A DNA stretch of 32,675 nt from Deltaproteobacteria bacterium (GTDB taxonomy: Bacteria; Desulfobacterota; Syntrophobacteria; Syntrophobacterales; Syntrophobacteraceae): NCBI GenBank assembly GCA_021813685.1, contig JAKAJS010000279.1, forward strand, positions 1 to 32,675, given 5' to 3'. Under the pieces are notes generated by a model. It was not told where the DNA came from, did not search any database, and worked only from the letters and a program-made list of their open reading frames with translations. A program made the position numbers and the translations under genes. Below, in pieces: positions 24,625-31,933 of this stretch. The first letter of the stretch is position 1; each line of letters starts with the position of its first letter.

Positions 24625-25111
24625 CGTTGGCTTCTTTCTAGAAGTGGGCCGATTCCCCACTTCATGTCCGGTCCCGTAAGAAGGCCCCGGCGGCAATGGT
24701 TGGGAAAGGTACCTGTCGGGGTGCGCTCCAACAGGTTTGTTGGGGGTCGCGTTGCTCACCCCAACCTGCCGAATACGGTCTGCTGCGGTCCATAATGTAC
24801 CCGTCTCTGTTCGGGATTGAAAGAGATCTTTCTCCTCTGGCCGAGATCTTCGGGGGAGGGTGGAGGGGAGAGCGCAGGGCGGCTTGGATTGCCGCTCTCC
24901 GGGCCTCTTCTCCCTGCCGGGGAGAAAATCAAAAAGCCTGGAAAAAGAGGAAAAGGGCAGTGCGAGCAGGGGGATTTCGCGTTAAAAATCCCGAAAACCG
25001 ACCCGGACGATTTTTGCCTCCCGGGCTTTTTCGTGGTAGGTTCTGCACATTGCATCATTTTGATTTTAAATGGAAAGTTCCGATCCACAACCATTGGGAA
25101 AAGGAGGGAGC
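24625..25111. other. 487-bp gap with several hairpins and a REP-like element
   Basis: Contents: an 8-bp stem at 24641-24648/24656-24663 directly upstream of the epimerase-like gene; a stem at 24711-24736; the REP-like palindrome at 24739-24765; and GC-rich inverted repeats within about 24870-24935. No T-run follows any of them. No credible gene lies here. Confidence 0.6.
24739..24765. repeat. REP-like palindrome, second copy
   Basis: Its reverse complement aligns to 6068-6095 with the same arms (gttggggt...accccaac) and the same GAGC/GCG centre, with one gap and few substitutions. Confidence 0.8.
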
Positions 25112-25351
25112 ATGCCGCGTCTGCCCGAATTTTTGCGGGGAGGAAGAGTTGATTACTTCGGCAAAAAACGGATCAAAAAGGATGTGGCCATTTTTATCGA
25201 AGAGTTGAATTTCTGGCTCGACAGGGTTTTCCTCTACCAGAAAGACAAAAGCGGCCGGGAGGCCGAACGCTTCCTGCGGCAGCTTTCCGAGGGGGTGAGC
25301 GGGGAACTGGCAGGTATCATAAACGAGCGAAGCCTGGAGAGGCGAGGGTAG
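25112..25351 (+). CDS. Short hypothetical protein
   Basis: A 79-residue soluble protein. The start is set by an excellent aaggaggg Shine-Dalgarno 4-5 nt before the ATG at 25112; the earlier in-frame ATG at 25070 has none. Seen: basic N terminus (LPEFLRGGRVDYFGKKRIKK), then an aromatic/acidic helix (FIEELNFWLDRVFLYQKDK) and a C-terminal helical part ending LAGIINERSLERRG. No known domain is recognised and no cysteines are present. It stands alone between repeats and a convergent acyl-CoA synthetase gene. The ribosome-binding site and the regular helical pattern make it a likely real gene. Confidence 0.6.
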   Translation: MPRLPEFLRGGRVDYFGKKRIKKDVAIFIEELNFWLDRVFLYQKDKSGREAERFLRQLSEGVSGELAGIINERSLERRG

Positions 25352-25379
25352 TGTCTATCCGGAAACCCGGGCGATGAAG

Positions 25380-25411
25380 GTGGTGGGCACGATGTTGCCA
25401 GTGCCCACCAC
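25380..25411. repeat. 11-bp perfect hairpin between convergent genes
   Basis: Arms at 25380-25390 and 25401-25411 are perfectly complementary with a 10-nt loop. No T-run follows on either strand within 10 nt, so it may be a weak or Rho-aided terminator of the convergent genes, or a repeat. Confidence 0.6.
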
Positions 25412-25443
25412 GTGTGCCATATTGCAGTTTTAGTCTCACCTTT

Positions 25444-25467
25444 CTTCGCGTCTTCGCGGCTTCGCGT
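25444..25467. repeat. Three tandem copies of an 8-bp unit (cttcgcgt)
   Basis: Units at 25444, 25452 and 25460: cttcgcgt, cttcgcgg, cttcgcgt. They lie in the 144-bp gap, about 30 bp from the acyl-CoA synthetase stop. Confidence 0.85.
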
Positions 25468-25495
25468 GACACACCACCCATGCCATCTGCTTGCA

Positions 25496-27142
25496 TCAAG
25501 CATCGGGCCAGAGTCGGGTTGCGAGTTTTCTCAGCTCATATTTTTGCACTTTCCCGCTGGCGGTAAGCGGGAGTTGTGTGACAAAACTCACGTATTTGGG
25601 CACCTTGTAGTTGGAAATCTTCCCGCGGCAAAAATCCTGGACGTCTTCGGGGGAAAGCTCGTAGCCTTCCTTGGCGATCACGAAGGCGCCGACCTGCTCG
25701 CCGTACTTTTTGCTCCGGACTCCGACCACCTGGACATCCTGTATGCCTTCCATACGGTAGAGGAACTCCTCGATTTCTCTGGGGGATATGTTTTCGCCTC
25801 CCCGGATGATGAGGTCCTTGTGGCGGCCGGTTATGCGCAGATACCCTTCTTCGTCCATCACTCCCAGGTCTCCCGAAAGGAGCCACCCGTCTTCGAGGAT
25901 GGTTTTGGCAGTGGCTTCGGGCATGTTGTAGTAGCCCTTCATGACCGAGTAGCCGCGGCAGCAGACTTCCCCTTCGACCCCCGGGGGGAGCGGTTTATGG
26001 GTTTGAGGCTCCCTGATGGCTACCTCGATTCCCGGGAGAGCCTTCCCGACCGTTTCCACCCGTTTTCTCACCGAGTCGGTGACGGTGGTCTGGGTCATGA
26101 CGGGAGAATTTTCCGTAAGGCCGTAGCAGATGGTGATCTCCCGCAGGTACATCTTCTCCATCAATTCTTCCATCGTTTTTACGGGGCAGGGCGAGCCGGC
26201 CATGATGCCGGTGCGCAGCGTGCTGAAGTCGAATTTATGGAAAAGCTTGTGCTGCAAAACGGCGATGAACATGGTCGGAACGCCGTAGAGGGCCGTGCAC
26301 CGTTCGCCTTCGACCGCAGACATGACCGCTACGGGGTCGAAGGTTTCGAGAATGACCAGGGTGCTTCCGTGGTTTACGGCGGCCAAAACGCCGAGCACGC
26401 AGCCAAAACAGTGGAAGAGGGGAACAGGCAGGCATATTCTGTCTGCGGGTCCGAGCAGCTGGTTTTTCCCGATCCAGTAGCCGTTGTTTCCGATGTTGTG
26501 ATGGCTCAGCATGACCCCCTTGGGAAACCCGGTCGTGCCGGAAGTGTACTGCATGTTGACCACGTCATCGGGGGTGAGTTGCGCCTGCCGCGCCCGGTAG
26601 GCTTCCTCGGACACAAGCGGGGACATCGAGAGGAGCTCGAACATCGAATACATTCCCCTGTGCTTTGCGTGGCCGAGGAAGAGCACACGTTTCAGATGCG
26701 GGAATTTTTCGGCTTTGAGGTAGCCTCTCGGCATGGTTTTCAGTTCCGGAACCAGCTCGTAGATCGTCTGCACGTAGTCGGTGTCCCGAAAGCCGTCGAT
26801 CAGGAATATGTTTTCGCACTCGGACTGTTCGAGCAGATAGGCGAGTTCGGCGCTTTTGTAATTGGTGTTGACCGTAAGGAGAATGGCGCCGATTTTTGCG
26901 GTGGCAAACTGCAGGGCCACCCAATGAGGCACGTTGGTGGCCCAGACGGCGACCTTTTCGCCCTTTTGGATTCCAAGGGCCATGAGCCCTTTGGCAAGCT
27001 GGTCCACCAGATCGCCGAACTCCCGGTAGGTGAGCCGCAAATCGCGGTCATAGTAGACGACCGCGTCGTTATCGGGATATTTTTCTATTGTTTTATCGAG
27101 TATCTGCCCCAGGGTGAGGGACTGGAGAATCGGGCTTTCCAT
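25496..27142 (-). CDS. AMP-binding acyl-CoA synthetase (FadD-like)
   Basis: A 548-residue ANL-superfamily adenylating enzyme that activates a carboxylate with ATP and joins it to CoA. Seen: P-loop-like motif YTSGTTGFPKGV at about 199-210, YGLTENSPVM (A5, about 336-345), the GWLLSGDLGVMDEEGYLRITGRHKD block (A7-A8) with the hinge, ENISPREIEEF, and the A10 catalytic Lys in PLTASGKVQKYELRK near the C terminus. The motif set fits medium/long-chain fatty-acid or aromatic-acid CoA ligases; the substrate is open. It is 18 bp downstream of the XRE-cupin gene on the same strand, so the two form an operon. The frame on the opposite strand is also open but has no gene character. Confidence 0.93.
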   Translation of the reverse strand: MESPILQSLTLGQILDKTIEKYPDNDAVVYYDRDLRLTYREFGDLVDQLAKGLMALGIQKGEKVAVWATNVPHWVALQFATAKIGAILLTVNTNYKSAELAYLLEQSECENIFLIDGFRDTDYVQTIYELVPELKTMPRGYLKAEKFPHLKRVLFLGHAKHRGMYSMFELLSMSPLVSEEAYRARQAQLTPDDVVNMQYTSGTTGFPKGVMLSHHNIGNNGYWIGKNQLLGPADRICLPVPLFHCFGCVLGVLAAVNHGSTLVILETFDPVAVMSAVEGERCTALYGVPTMFIAVLQHKLFHKFDFSTLRTGIMAGSPCPVKTMEELMEKMYLREITICYGLTENSPVMTQTTVTDSVRKRVETVGKALPGIEVAIREPQTHKPLPPGVEGEVCCRGYSVMKGYYNMPEATAKTILEDGWLLSGDLGVMDEEGYLRITGRHKDLIIRGGENISPREIEEFLYRMEGIQDVQVVGVRSKKYGEQVGAFVIAKEGYELSPEDVQDFCRGKISNYKVPKYVSFVTQLPLTASGKVQKYELRKLATRLWPDA

Positions 27143-27160
27143 TATCTGATTGTCCTGTAT

Positions 27161-27730
27161 TTATTCCGGGATATAGAGGACTGCATAGATCTCGGCTTTG
27201 GGGCCAAGGCAGCTGACGTAATGAGGAACCAGGGAATTGTAGTAGGCGCTGTCCCCCGGTTTTAAAATGGAAATCTCCCGGCCATAGTGAAGCTCGACCT
27301 CGCCGGAAATCACCACGATGAACTCCTCGCCCTCATGAGAAGAAGGTTTTTTGTCCTCGGCGGGTTCGGGGAGTATTTCAATGAAGAAGGGCTCCATGTG
27401 CCTGTCCTTTTTCCCCCGCCCCAGGGAATGAAACTTTAGGGCAACCGGTTTTCCCTTGCCCTTGGGCATGCTCAATTCTTCCTTGCGCTCCCCCGTGCGC
27501 ACGATGAGCGGGTCCTGGCTGAACTGATCGTCCAGAAATGTACCGAGCCGCAGCCCCAAAGCCCGGGAAATCTTCAAAAGAGGGCCAAGCGAGGGGTAGA
27601 TGTCCTCCTCTTCGATCGCCCGAATGAAATCCACATCGAGGCCGCTGCGGTTCGAAAGCTCCTCCCGGCTGACGTTTTGCCCCTCGCGCAACCGTAACAT
27701 CCGCGCTCCAATTTTACCATCGCTGTTCAA
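27161..27730 (-). CDS. XRE-family regulator with C-terminal cupin domain
   Basis: A 189-residue regulator. Seen: N-terminal helix-turn-helix (about 6-65: GARMLRLREGQNVSREELSNRSGLDVDFIRAIEE, then PSLGPLLKISRALG) and a C-terminal cupin_2 (about 125-187: HEGEEFIVVISGEVELHYG, then LKPGDSAYYNSLVPHYV) expected to sense a small ligand. The start is TTG at 27730, supported by GGGGAGG about 8 nt upstream; the next ATG is 10 codons in and would cut the first helix. It is co-directional with the acyl-CoA synthetase and 18 bp from it, so it probably controls that operon in response to an acyl or CoA-linked compound (inference). Confidence 0.9.
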   Translation of the reverse strand: MNSDGKIGARMLRLREGQNVSREELSNRSGLDVDFIRAIEEEDIYPSLGPLLKISRALGLRLGTFLDDQFSQDPLIVRTGERKEELSMPKGKGKPVALKFHSLGRGKKDRHMEPFFIEILPEPAEDKKPSSHEGEEFIVVISGEVELHYGREISILKPGDSAYYNSLVPHYVSCLGPKAEIYAVLYIPE

Positions 27731-27781
27731 TACGAAAACCTCCCCGATCTAAAGGATTTTAGCCACAAAACTCGTTGCTTG

Positions 27782-27810
27782 ATGATAGAGTACGCCAATG
27801 ATTGGTGAAA
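27782..27810 (-). promoter_or_regulatory. Candidate promoter with operator for the XRE-cupin operon
   Basis: On the - strand TATCAT (27787-27782) is preceded, with a 17-bp spacer, by TTCACC (27810-27805). The spacer holds the palindrome CCAATGATTGG at 27795-27805, so a bound repressor would block the promoter. The -35 is weak; operator function is inferred. Confidence 0.3.
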
Positions 27811-27923
27811 ACATTTTCTCATAACCGAACCGGCTCTTTATTGCAAACCTTGATTGGGCAAATTCCCCGCCCGGCTCCCGACAATATCCGGCCGGCAAGA
27901 TTGTTTCCATGCAGGGTTTGGAA

Positions 27924-27952
27924 TTGAAATTTGGTATTGTTTTCAGTAGAAT
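27924..27952 (+). promoter_or_regulatory. Sigma-70 promoter of hpt
   Basis: TTGAAA at 27924-27929 and TAGAAT at 27947-27952, each 5 of 6 to consensus, with an ideal 17-bp spacer. The predicted transcript start is near 27959, about 47 nt before the hpt ATG. Confidence 0.65.
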
Positions 27953-28005
27953 GCAACTCGGCTTGGTGATGCGTTCTTCACTGCCTGGTCCAGGAGAGTG
28001 TTTTT

Positions 28006-28575
28006 ATGGCTGAATACCGACTTGTAGAGCGTGTTTCCCCGGAACAGCTAAACCGGTGTGTCCAGGATCTGGCGGAGCGGATAAACCGTGACTATTGTGG
28101 GAAAAATCTGATTTTGCTGGGGGTTTTAAACGGTGCTTTCATCTTCATGGCCGATCTTGTCCGGCGTATCGACCTGCCGATCCGGGTGGATTTCGTGCGA
28201 TTGGCCAGCTACGGGGACAAGGCAAAGAGCAGTGGAAATGTCAGGATCACTAAAGATGTCGAAGTTGCTCTGCAGGGAAGCCATGTGCTGATCGTAGAGG
28301 ACATAGTCGACTCCGGGGTGACGCTGCGGTGGCTGCTCGATCACATTTCCGCTCTGGGCGCCGAATCGGTCAAATTGTGCGTACTGGTGGACAAACGGGA
28401 GCGGCGCGAAGTCGAAATTGCTCCCGAGTACGTGGGGCTGACGGTGGACAGCGGCTTTCTGGTGGGCTACGGGCTTGATTTTTCAGAAAATCACAGGAAC
28501 CTGCCCGGCATACACGAAGTTTTGTTCGAAACAGGTGTGCCGGCATCCGGGGAAATCCCGTCTGCCGAAGGATGA
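28006..28575 (+). CDS. hpt: Hypoxanthine phosphoribosyltransferase
   Basis: A 189-residue purine-salvage enzyme that makes IMP/GMP from hypoxanthine or guanine and PRPP. Seen: the PRPP-binding signature VLIVEDIVDSGVTL at about 94-107, the GVLNGAFIF block (about 39-47), the flexible loop ASYGDKAKSSG (about 67-77) and the VDKRERR segment, all in the HPRT order. A ggagag Shine-Dalgarno precedes the ATG at 28006, below a good promoter. Residues past about 175 are an extra tail. It is followed 3 bp later by the zinc-ribbon gene, so the two are probably co-transcribed. Confidence 0.95.
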   Translation: MAEYRLVERVSPEQLNRCVQDLAERINRDYCGKNLILLGVLNGAFIFMADLVRRIDLPIRVDFVRLASYGDKAKSSGNVRITKDVEVALQGSHVLIVEDIVDSGVTLRWLLDHISALGAESVKLCVLVDKRERREVEIAPEYVGLTVDSGFLVGYGLDFSENHRNLPGIHEVLFETGVPASGEIPSAEG

Positions 28576-28578
28576 GGA

Positions 28579-29358
28579 ATGGCAATAATAGTTGTTACGT
28601 GCGAATCCTGCGGGTCGCGGTTTCGCCTGGATTCCGACAAGCTCAACAAGCCCCGTAACAAGGTGCGCTGTTCGCATTGCAAAAATGTCTTCGTTGTCGA
28701 ACAACCCGAGGAAAACGATCTGGTCCATATCGAAATCTCGGAGGAAGAAGGCGGCTTTTTGCCGGAGAGCGATTCCGAGGAGATGGAGCAGTTTGTGGCA
28801 CCCGAGCCCGCGCGGGAACGAAGGGAGCCCTCGGAACGCTCCACCGGGAAAAGAAGGCTCCTGGTCGCGGGAATTGTGGCCGTTCCCCTCATTGTGATTG
28901 TTGCGGCGGCCTTTTTGTGGGCCGGTCGGATTTTGAAACAGAAAAAGCTTCCCGTGGCGGCAGCAAAGCCCGAGGTGACCATCTCGAACAATGTAAAGGC
29001 CTTCTATCTGGAAAATTCGCACTCCGGAGAGGTGCTCGTCATCGAGGGCAAAGTGCTCAACAAGTCTTCTCGTCCCGTCAGTTTTGTGATGATAGAAGGT
29101 AAATTGTTCGACAGGAAGGACAACGTCGTCTTAAAACAGAGTTGCTATGCGGGCAATCCGATTTCCCGCAAGGACATCACTCGGCTAAAGCTCTCGGATA
29201 TAGAAAAGATGATGATGAACCGGGAGGGCCAAAATCTCAAGGACGTCCGGATTCCCCCCTCAGGTGAAGCGTCATTTCTGCTCGTATTCCATAATCTTCC
29301 GGAGATCAGCACTCTTAGCAACTACAGTGTGAACGTTGTCAGTTCGGAATTGAACTGA
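28579..29358 (+). CDS. Zinc-ribbon (MJ0042) and DUF3426 membrane protein
   Basis: A 259-residue protein with one membrane helix. Seen: an N-terminal zinc ribbon with CxxC pairs at Cys 8/11 and 31/34 (CESCGSRFRLD, RCSHCKNVF), a low-complexity acidic linker (about 45-90), a single helix (about 93-116: RLLVAGIVAVPLIVIVAAAFLWAG) and a C-terminal DUF3426-like region with VLVIEGKVLNKSSRPVSFV, so the zinc ribbon should be cytoplasmic and DUF3426 periplasmic. This architecture is common in Desulfobacterota and other proteobacteria but has no established function. It starts 3 bp after hpt; hpt promoter read-through probably expresses it. Confidence 0.88.
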   Translation: MAIIVVTCESCGSRFRLDSDKLNKPRNKVRCSHCKNVFVVEQPEENDLVHIEISEEEGGFLPESDSEEMEQFVAPEPARERREPSERSTGKRRLLVAGIVAVPLIVIVAAAFLWAGRILKQKKLPVAAAKPEVTISNNVKAFYLENSHSGEVLVIEGKVLNKSSRPVSFVMIEGKLFDRKDNVVLKQSCYAGNPISRKDITRLKLSDIEKMMMNREGQNLKDVRIPPSGEASFLLVFHNLPEISTLSNYSVNVVSSELN

Positions 29359-29415
29359 GCGGGCATGCTGCACCTTTCTTGCATTTGAGCCAACTTATTG
29401 AAGTAACGAAAAGAA

Positions 29416-29444
29416 TTGACAAAGACCCTTTTAGAAGATAAAAA
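29416..29444 (+). promoter_or_regulatory. Candidate sigma-70 promoter of serS
   Basis: A perfect TTGACA at 29416-29421 and TAAAAA at 29439-29444 (4 of 6) with a 17-bp spacer. The predicted start is near 29451, some 50 nt before the serS ATG. Confidence 0.5.
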
Positions 29445-29499
29445 GGCGCGTGTTCAAGCTCCCGAATAAATAGGCAATTATGACGGTGAGGCCAAAATC

Positions 29500-30786
29500 A
29501 TGCTGGATGTGAAATTCGTTCGAGACAATATGGAATTGGTTCGCCGGATGCTCAAAAACCGCCGATCCGATCTCGACCTGGAACCTCTTCTACGACTCGA
29601 TGAGGTACGGCGGAGCCTTCTGGTCGACGTGGAAGAGAAAAAGCACCGGAGAAATGTCGCATCCGAAGAGATTTCCCGGCTCAAAAAGGAGAAAAAGGAC
29701 GCCTCGCGCCTGGTTGAGGAAATGAAGGAATTGGGTCAGGAGATCAAGGCGATCGATCTGCGCTTGAGCGAGGTGGAGCTTGAATTCAGACAATATCTTC
29801 TGAACCTTCCGAATGTGCCCCACGACTCGGTTCCTGTGGGAATCGATGAAAAGGACAATCCGCAAGTTCGCACCTGGGGAGAAAAACCCGTTTTTGATTT
29901 CGAGCCCAAGCCTCACTGGGAGATCGGCGAGCAACTCGGGATTCTCGATTTCGAACGTGGAGCAAAACTCGCCGGGGCCCGGTTCACCCTGTACTGGGGG
30001 GAGGGGTCGGCGCTCGAGCGCGCACTGTACTGCTTCATGCTCGATGTTCACACGAGGCGGCACGGCTATACGGAAGTCCTGCCGCCGTTCATGGTCAACA
30101 GTTCGAGTATGCAGGGCACCGGCCAGCTTCCGAAGTTCAAAGACGACCTGTTCAAGCTGGAGGGATGGGATTACTGGCTGATCCCCACAGCTGAAGTGCC
30201 GGTTACAAACATTCACAGCGACGAGATACTGGACGAATCCGCACTGCCGCTAAAATACACGGCCTACACGCCCTGTTTTCGCTCGGAAGCGGGCTCCCAC
30301 GGCAAAGATACCCGGGGGCTCATCCGTCAGCACCAGTTCAACAAGGTGGAGTTGGTGAAATTTACCCGGCCCGAGGAGTCCTACGAGGAACTCGAAAAGC
30401 TTCTCGAAAACGCCGAGACGATCCTCCGGGAACTGGGCATCCACTACCGGGTCGTTTTGCTGTGCACCGGGGACATGGGCTTTTCGTCTGCCAAAACATA
30501 CGACATCGAAGTCTGGCTTCCCGGCCAGAACACTTACAGGGAAATATCCTCATGCAGCAACTTTGAAGATTTTCAGGCGAGGCGCGCTAATATCCGTTTC
30601 CGCCAGAAGGGGCGAAACGGGACCAGGCTTGTCCACACGCTCAACGGTTCGGGGCTTGCGGTAGGGCGAACTTTGGTGGCTATCCTGGAGAATTTTCAGC
30701 AACAAGATGGGACCGTAGTCATTCCTGAAGTTTTGCGTCCATACATGGGAAACAGGAAGGCGATCCAACGAGGAGTAGTGTCATGA
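29500..30786 (+). CDS. serS: Serine-tRNA ligase
   Basis: A 428-residue class II aminoacyl-tRNA synthetase that charges tRNA-Ser (and tRNA-Sec). Seen: N-terminal tRNA-binding coiled coil (about 1-110), then the class II core with [19 protein letters not shown] (motif 1), [23 protein letters not shown] (motif 2) and a motif 3 with [14 protein letters not shown] near the C terminus. Length is typical. A GTGAGG Shine-Dalgarno lies about 9 nt before the ATG. It overlaps the HU/IHF gene by 4 bp (ATGA), so the two are translationally coupled. Confidence 0.97.
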   Translation: MLDVKFVRDNMELVRRMLKNRRSDLDLEPLLRLDEVRRSLLVDVEEKKHRRNVASEEISRLKKEKKDASRLVEEMKELGQEIKAIDLRLSEVELEFRQYLLNLPNVPHDSVPVGIDEKDNPQVRTWGEKPVFDFEPKPHWEIGEQLGILDFERGAKLAGARFTLYWGEGSALERALYCFMLDVHTRRHGYTEVLPPFMVNSSSMQGTGQLPKFKDDLFKLEGWDYWLIPTAEVPVTNIHSDEILDESALPLKYTAYTPCFRSEAGSHGKDTRGLIRQHQFNKVELVKFTRPEESYEELEKLLENAETILRELGIHYRVVLLCTGDMGFSSAKTYDIEVWLPGQNTYREISSCSNFEDFQARRANIRFRQKGRNGTRLVHTLNGSGLAVGRTLVAILENFQQQDGTVVIPEVLRPYMGNRKAIQRGVVS

Positions 30787-31091
30787 CCAAAAGTGAGTTG
30801 ATTGAAGCATTGGCCAAGGCTGAGGGGATTACGTTAAAAGCTGCTGAAATCGCCGTCAATGTAACCTTTCAGAGCATGGAGCAGGCCCTTGTGCGCTCCG
30901 ATCGTCTGGAAATCCGGGGCTTTGGCAGTTTCAAGGTCAAAGACTATGAAGGCTACAAGGGCAGAAACCCCAAAACGGGAGCTCTGATCGAGGTGGCTTC
31001 CAAAAAGTTGCCCTTTTTCAAGGTGGGAAAAGAACTCAAGGAAAGGGTCAACGAGGTGGAACCCGAAGATGCCAGGGTTACGGTGAAATAG
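30783..31091 (+). CDS. HU/IHF family DNA-binding protein (IHF-beta-like)
   Basis: A 102-residue histone-like protein that bends DNA as a dimer. Seen: [12 protein letters not shown] start, the RGFGSF turn at about 45-50, the arm GRNPKTG at about 60-66, and the [15 protein letters not shown]-terminal helix, all in the HU/IHF order. The MTKSELIE start and the -RGFGSF- form are closest to IHF subunit beta, but HU, IHF-alpha or IHF-beta identity cannot be set safely here. The start overlaps the serS stop (ATGA). The acidic C-terminal extension is slightly longer than usual. Confidence 0.9.
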   Translation: MTKSELIEALAKAEGITLKAAEIAVNVTFQSMEQALVRSDRLEIRGFGSFKVKDYEGYKGRNPKTGALIEVASKKLPFFKVGKELKERVNEVEPEDARVTVK

Positions 31092-31176
31092 GGCAAAAGC
31101 TTCGATCCGTTGCATTGCCGAACATGGAACGTCAAGCCGCCAATAGCCCACCGGAGGGTTTTGCGCTTTTGTAGGA

Positions 31177-31218
31177 GCGAGTACCAGCCGCGACATGTCT
31201 GTCGCGGCTGGTACTCGC
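31177..31218. repeat. Perfect 18-bp hairpin between HU/IHF and the minus-strand genes
   Basis: Arms at 31177-31194 and 31201-31218 are fully complementary with a 6-nt loop (atgtct). No T-run follows. It is preceded by GTAGGAGCGAG, the start of a common REP-like sequence in other bacteria. It lies between convergent genes and may act as a weak terminator or stabiliser of mRNA ends. Confidence 0.85.
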
Positions 31219-31268
31219 TGCCGCGGAACCTTCCGACTCTCAATTCTTTAATCCTGTTGTCCCTCCCC

Positions 31269-31613
31269 TCACTCCCTGATAAAGAGCAGGTACAGGTTGA
31301 CGCCCAGAAGAGCTGTCGTGCCCCCTACAAATAACAGCACATCCTGCAGATGCACCCGGCTGCCCGATGATGACGCCAGCGTATTTTGGGCAAGAAGGAT
31401 AAAGAGAAAGATGGACACCAGGGCGATGATCACCTTGAATTTCTTTTTCCAGAGCAGGGAAATGGCAATCGGCACGGTAACGAGCCAGGTATAGGGGTTT
31501 TTGGCTACGACGGCCAGGTCGATCTTGTGGAGTTCCCGAAGAATCGTGGGCAAGTCGTGGGACGCCAGGAATTTGCAGGCAGAATGATACATGCGAACCA
31601 AACTTTCTTTCAC
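31269..31613 (-). CDS. Small three-helix membrane protein
   Basis: A 114-residue protein of unknown function. Seen: an amphipathic N terminus (about 1-38), then hydrophobic segments at about 41-55 (YTWLVTVPIAISLLW), 60-77 (KVIIALVSIFLFILLAQ) and 91-111 (VLLFVGGTTALLGVNLYLLF), linked by basic loop KKKFK and a Ser-rich loop. The GTG start at 31613 is supported by a ggag site about 10 nt upstream; the in-frame ATG at residue 8 is the alternative. It lies 15 bp after the acylphosphatase gene on the same strand, so it belongs to the ligA-acyP unit. No known domain is recognised. Confidence 0.7.
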   Translation of the reverse strand: MKESLVRMYHSACKFLASHDLPTILRELHKIDLAVVAKNPYTWLVTVPIAISLLWKKKFKVIIALVSIFLFILLAQNTLASSSGSRVHLQDVLLFVGGTTALLGVNLYLLFIRE

Positions 31614-31628
31614 CGGGCATTTCTCCTC

Positions 31629-31907
31629 TCAGTAGGCAATCGTAAAGCTGGTAAATTCGCCCGTGCAGGTCTCCTCGCGGACTTCTACTGCTTCCACGCG
31701 GCTGAGCGGGCTTCCGCTGTGGCACCAGGCGAGCATGTTTTCCACCTTGTCCGCCTCTCCTTCAAAAAGGGCCTCGACCCTGCCGTCGGGCAGGTTTCGA
31801 ACCCATCCGAAAACCCCTGACACCCTGCCCGCATCGCGGGCATAGGCCCGGAAGAAAACCCCCTGAACCCTTCCGCTGATCCACACGTGCACTCTTCGCT
31901 TTTCCAT
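31629..31907 (-). CDS. acyP: Acylphosphatase
   Basis: A 92-residue enzyme that hydrolyses acyl-phosphates such as carbamoyl- or 1,3-bisphosphoglycerate. Seen: VHVWISGRVQGVFFRAYARD with the catalytic Arg at 20, GWVRNLPDGRVEALFEGE with the catalytic Asn at 38, and a following SPLSRVEAVEV block, in the standard order. The ATG at 31907 is preferred; a GTG at 31925 in the same frame lies in the 7-bp repeat and would add six residues. The gene starts 7 bp after the ligA stop, so the two are one transcript unit. Confidence 0.93.
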   Translation of the reverse strand: MEKRRVHVWISGRVQGVFFRAYARDAGRVSGVFGWVRNLPDGRVEALFEGEADKVENMLAWCHSGSPLSRVEAVEVREETCTGEFTSFTIAY

Positions 31908-31912
31908 TCGCT

Positions 31913-31933
31913 GCTCACTGTTCACTGTTGAGT
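31913..31933. repeat. 7-bp repeat units at the ligA/acyP junction
   Basis: gctcact (31913-31919), gttcact (31920-31926) and a degenerate gttgagt (31927-31933). The same units gttcact and gctcact occur in the nuoJ/nuoK array. On the - strand this sequence supplies the last ligA codons and its TGA stop. Confidence 0.75.

Noticed and set aside
25412-27265. A 617-codon open frame on the + strand, opposite the acyl-CoA synthetase gene
   Set aside because: It mirrors the codon structure of the real gene on the other strand in GC-rich DNA, has no ribosome-binding site or recognisable domain, and the - strand protein has all ANL motifs.
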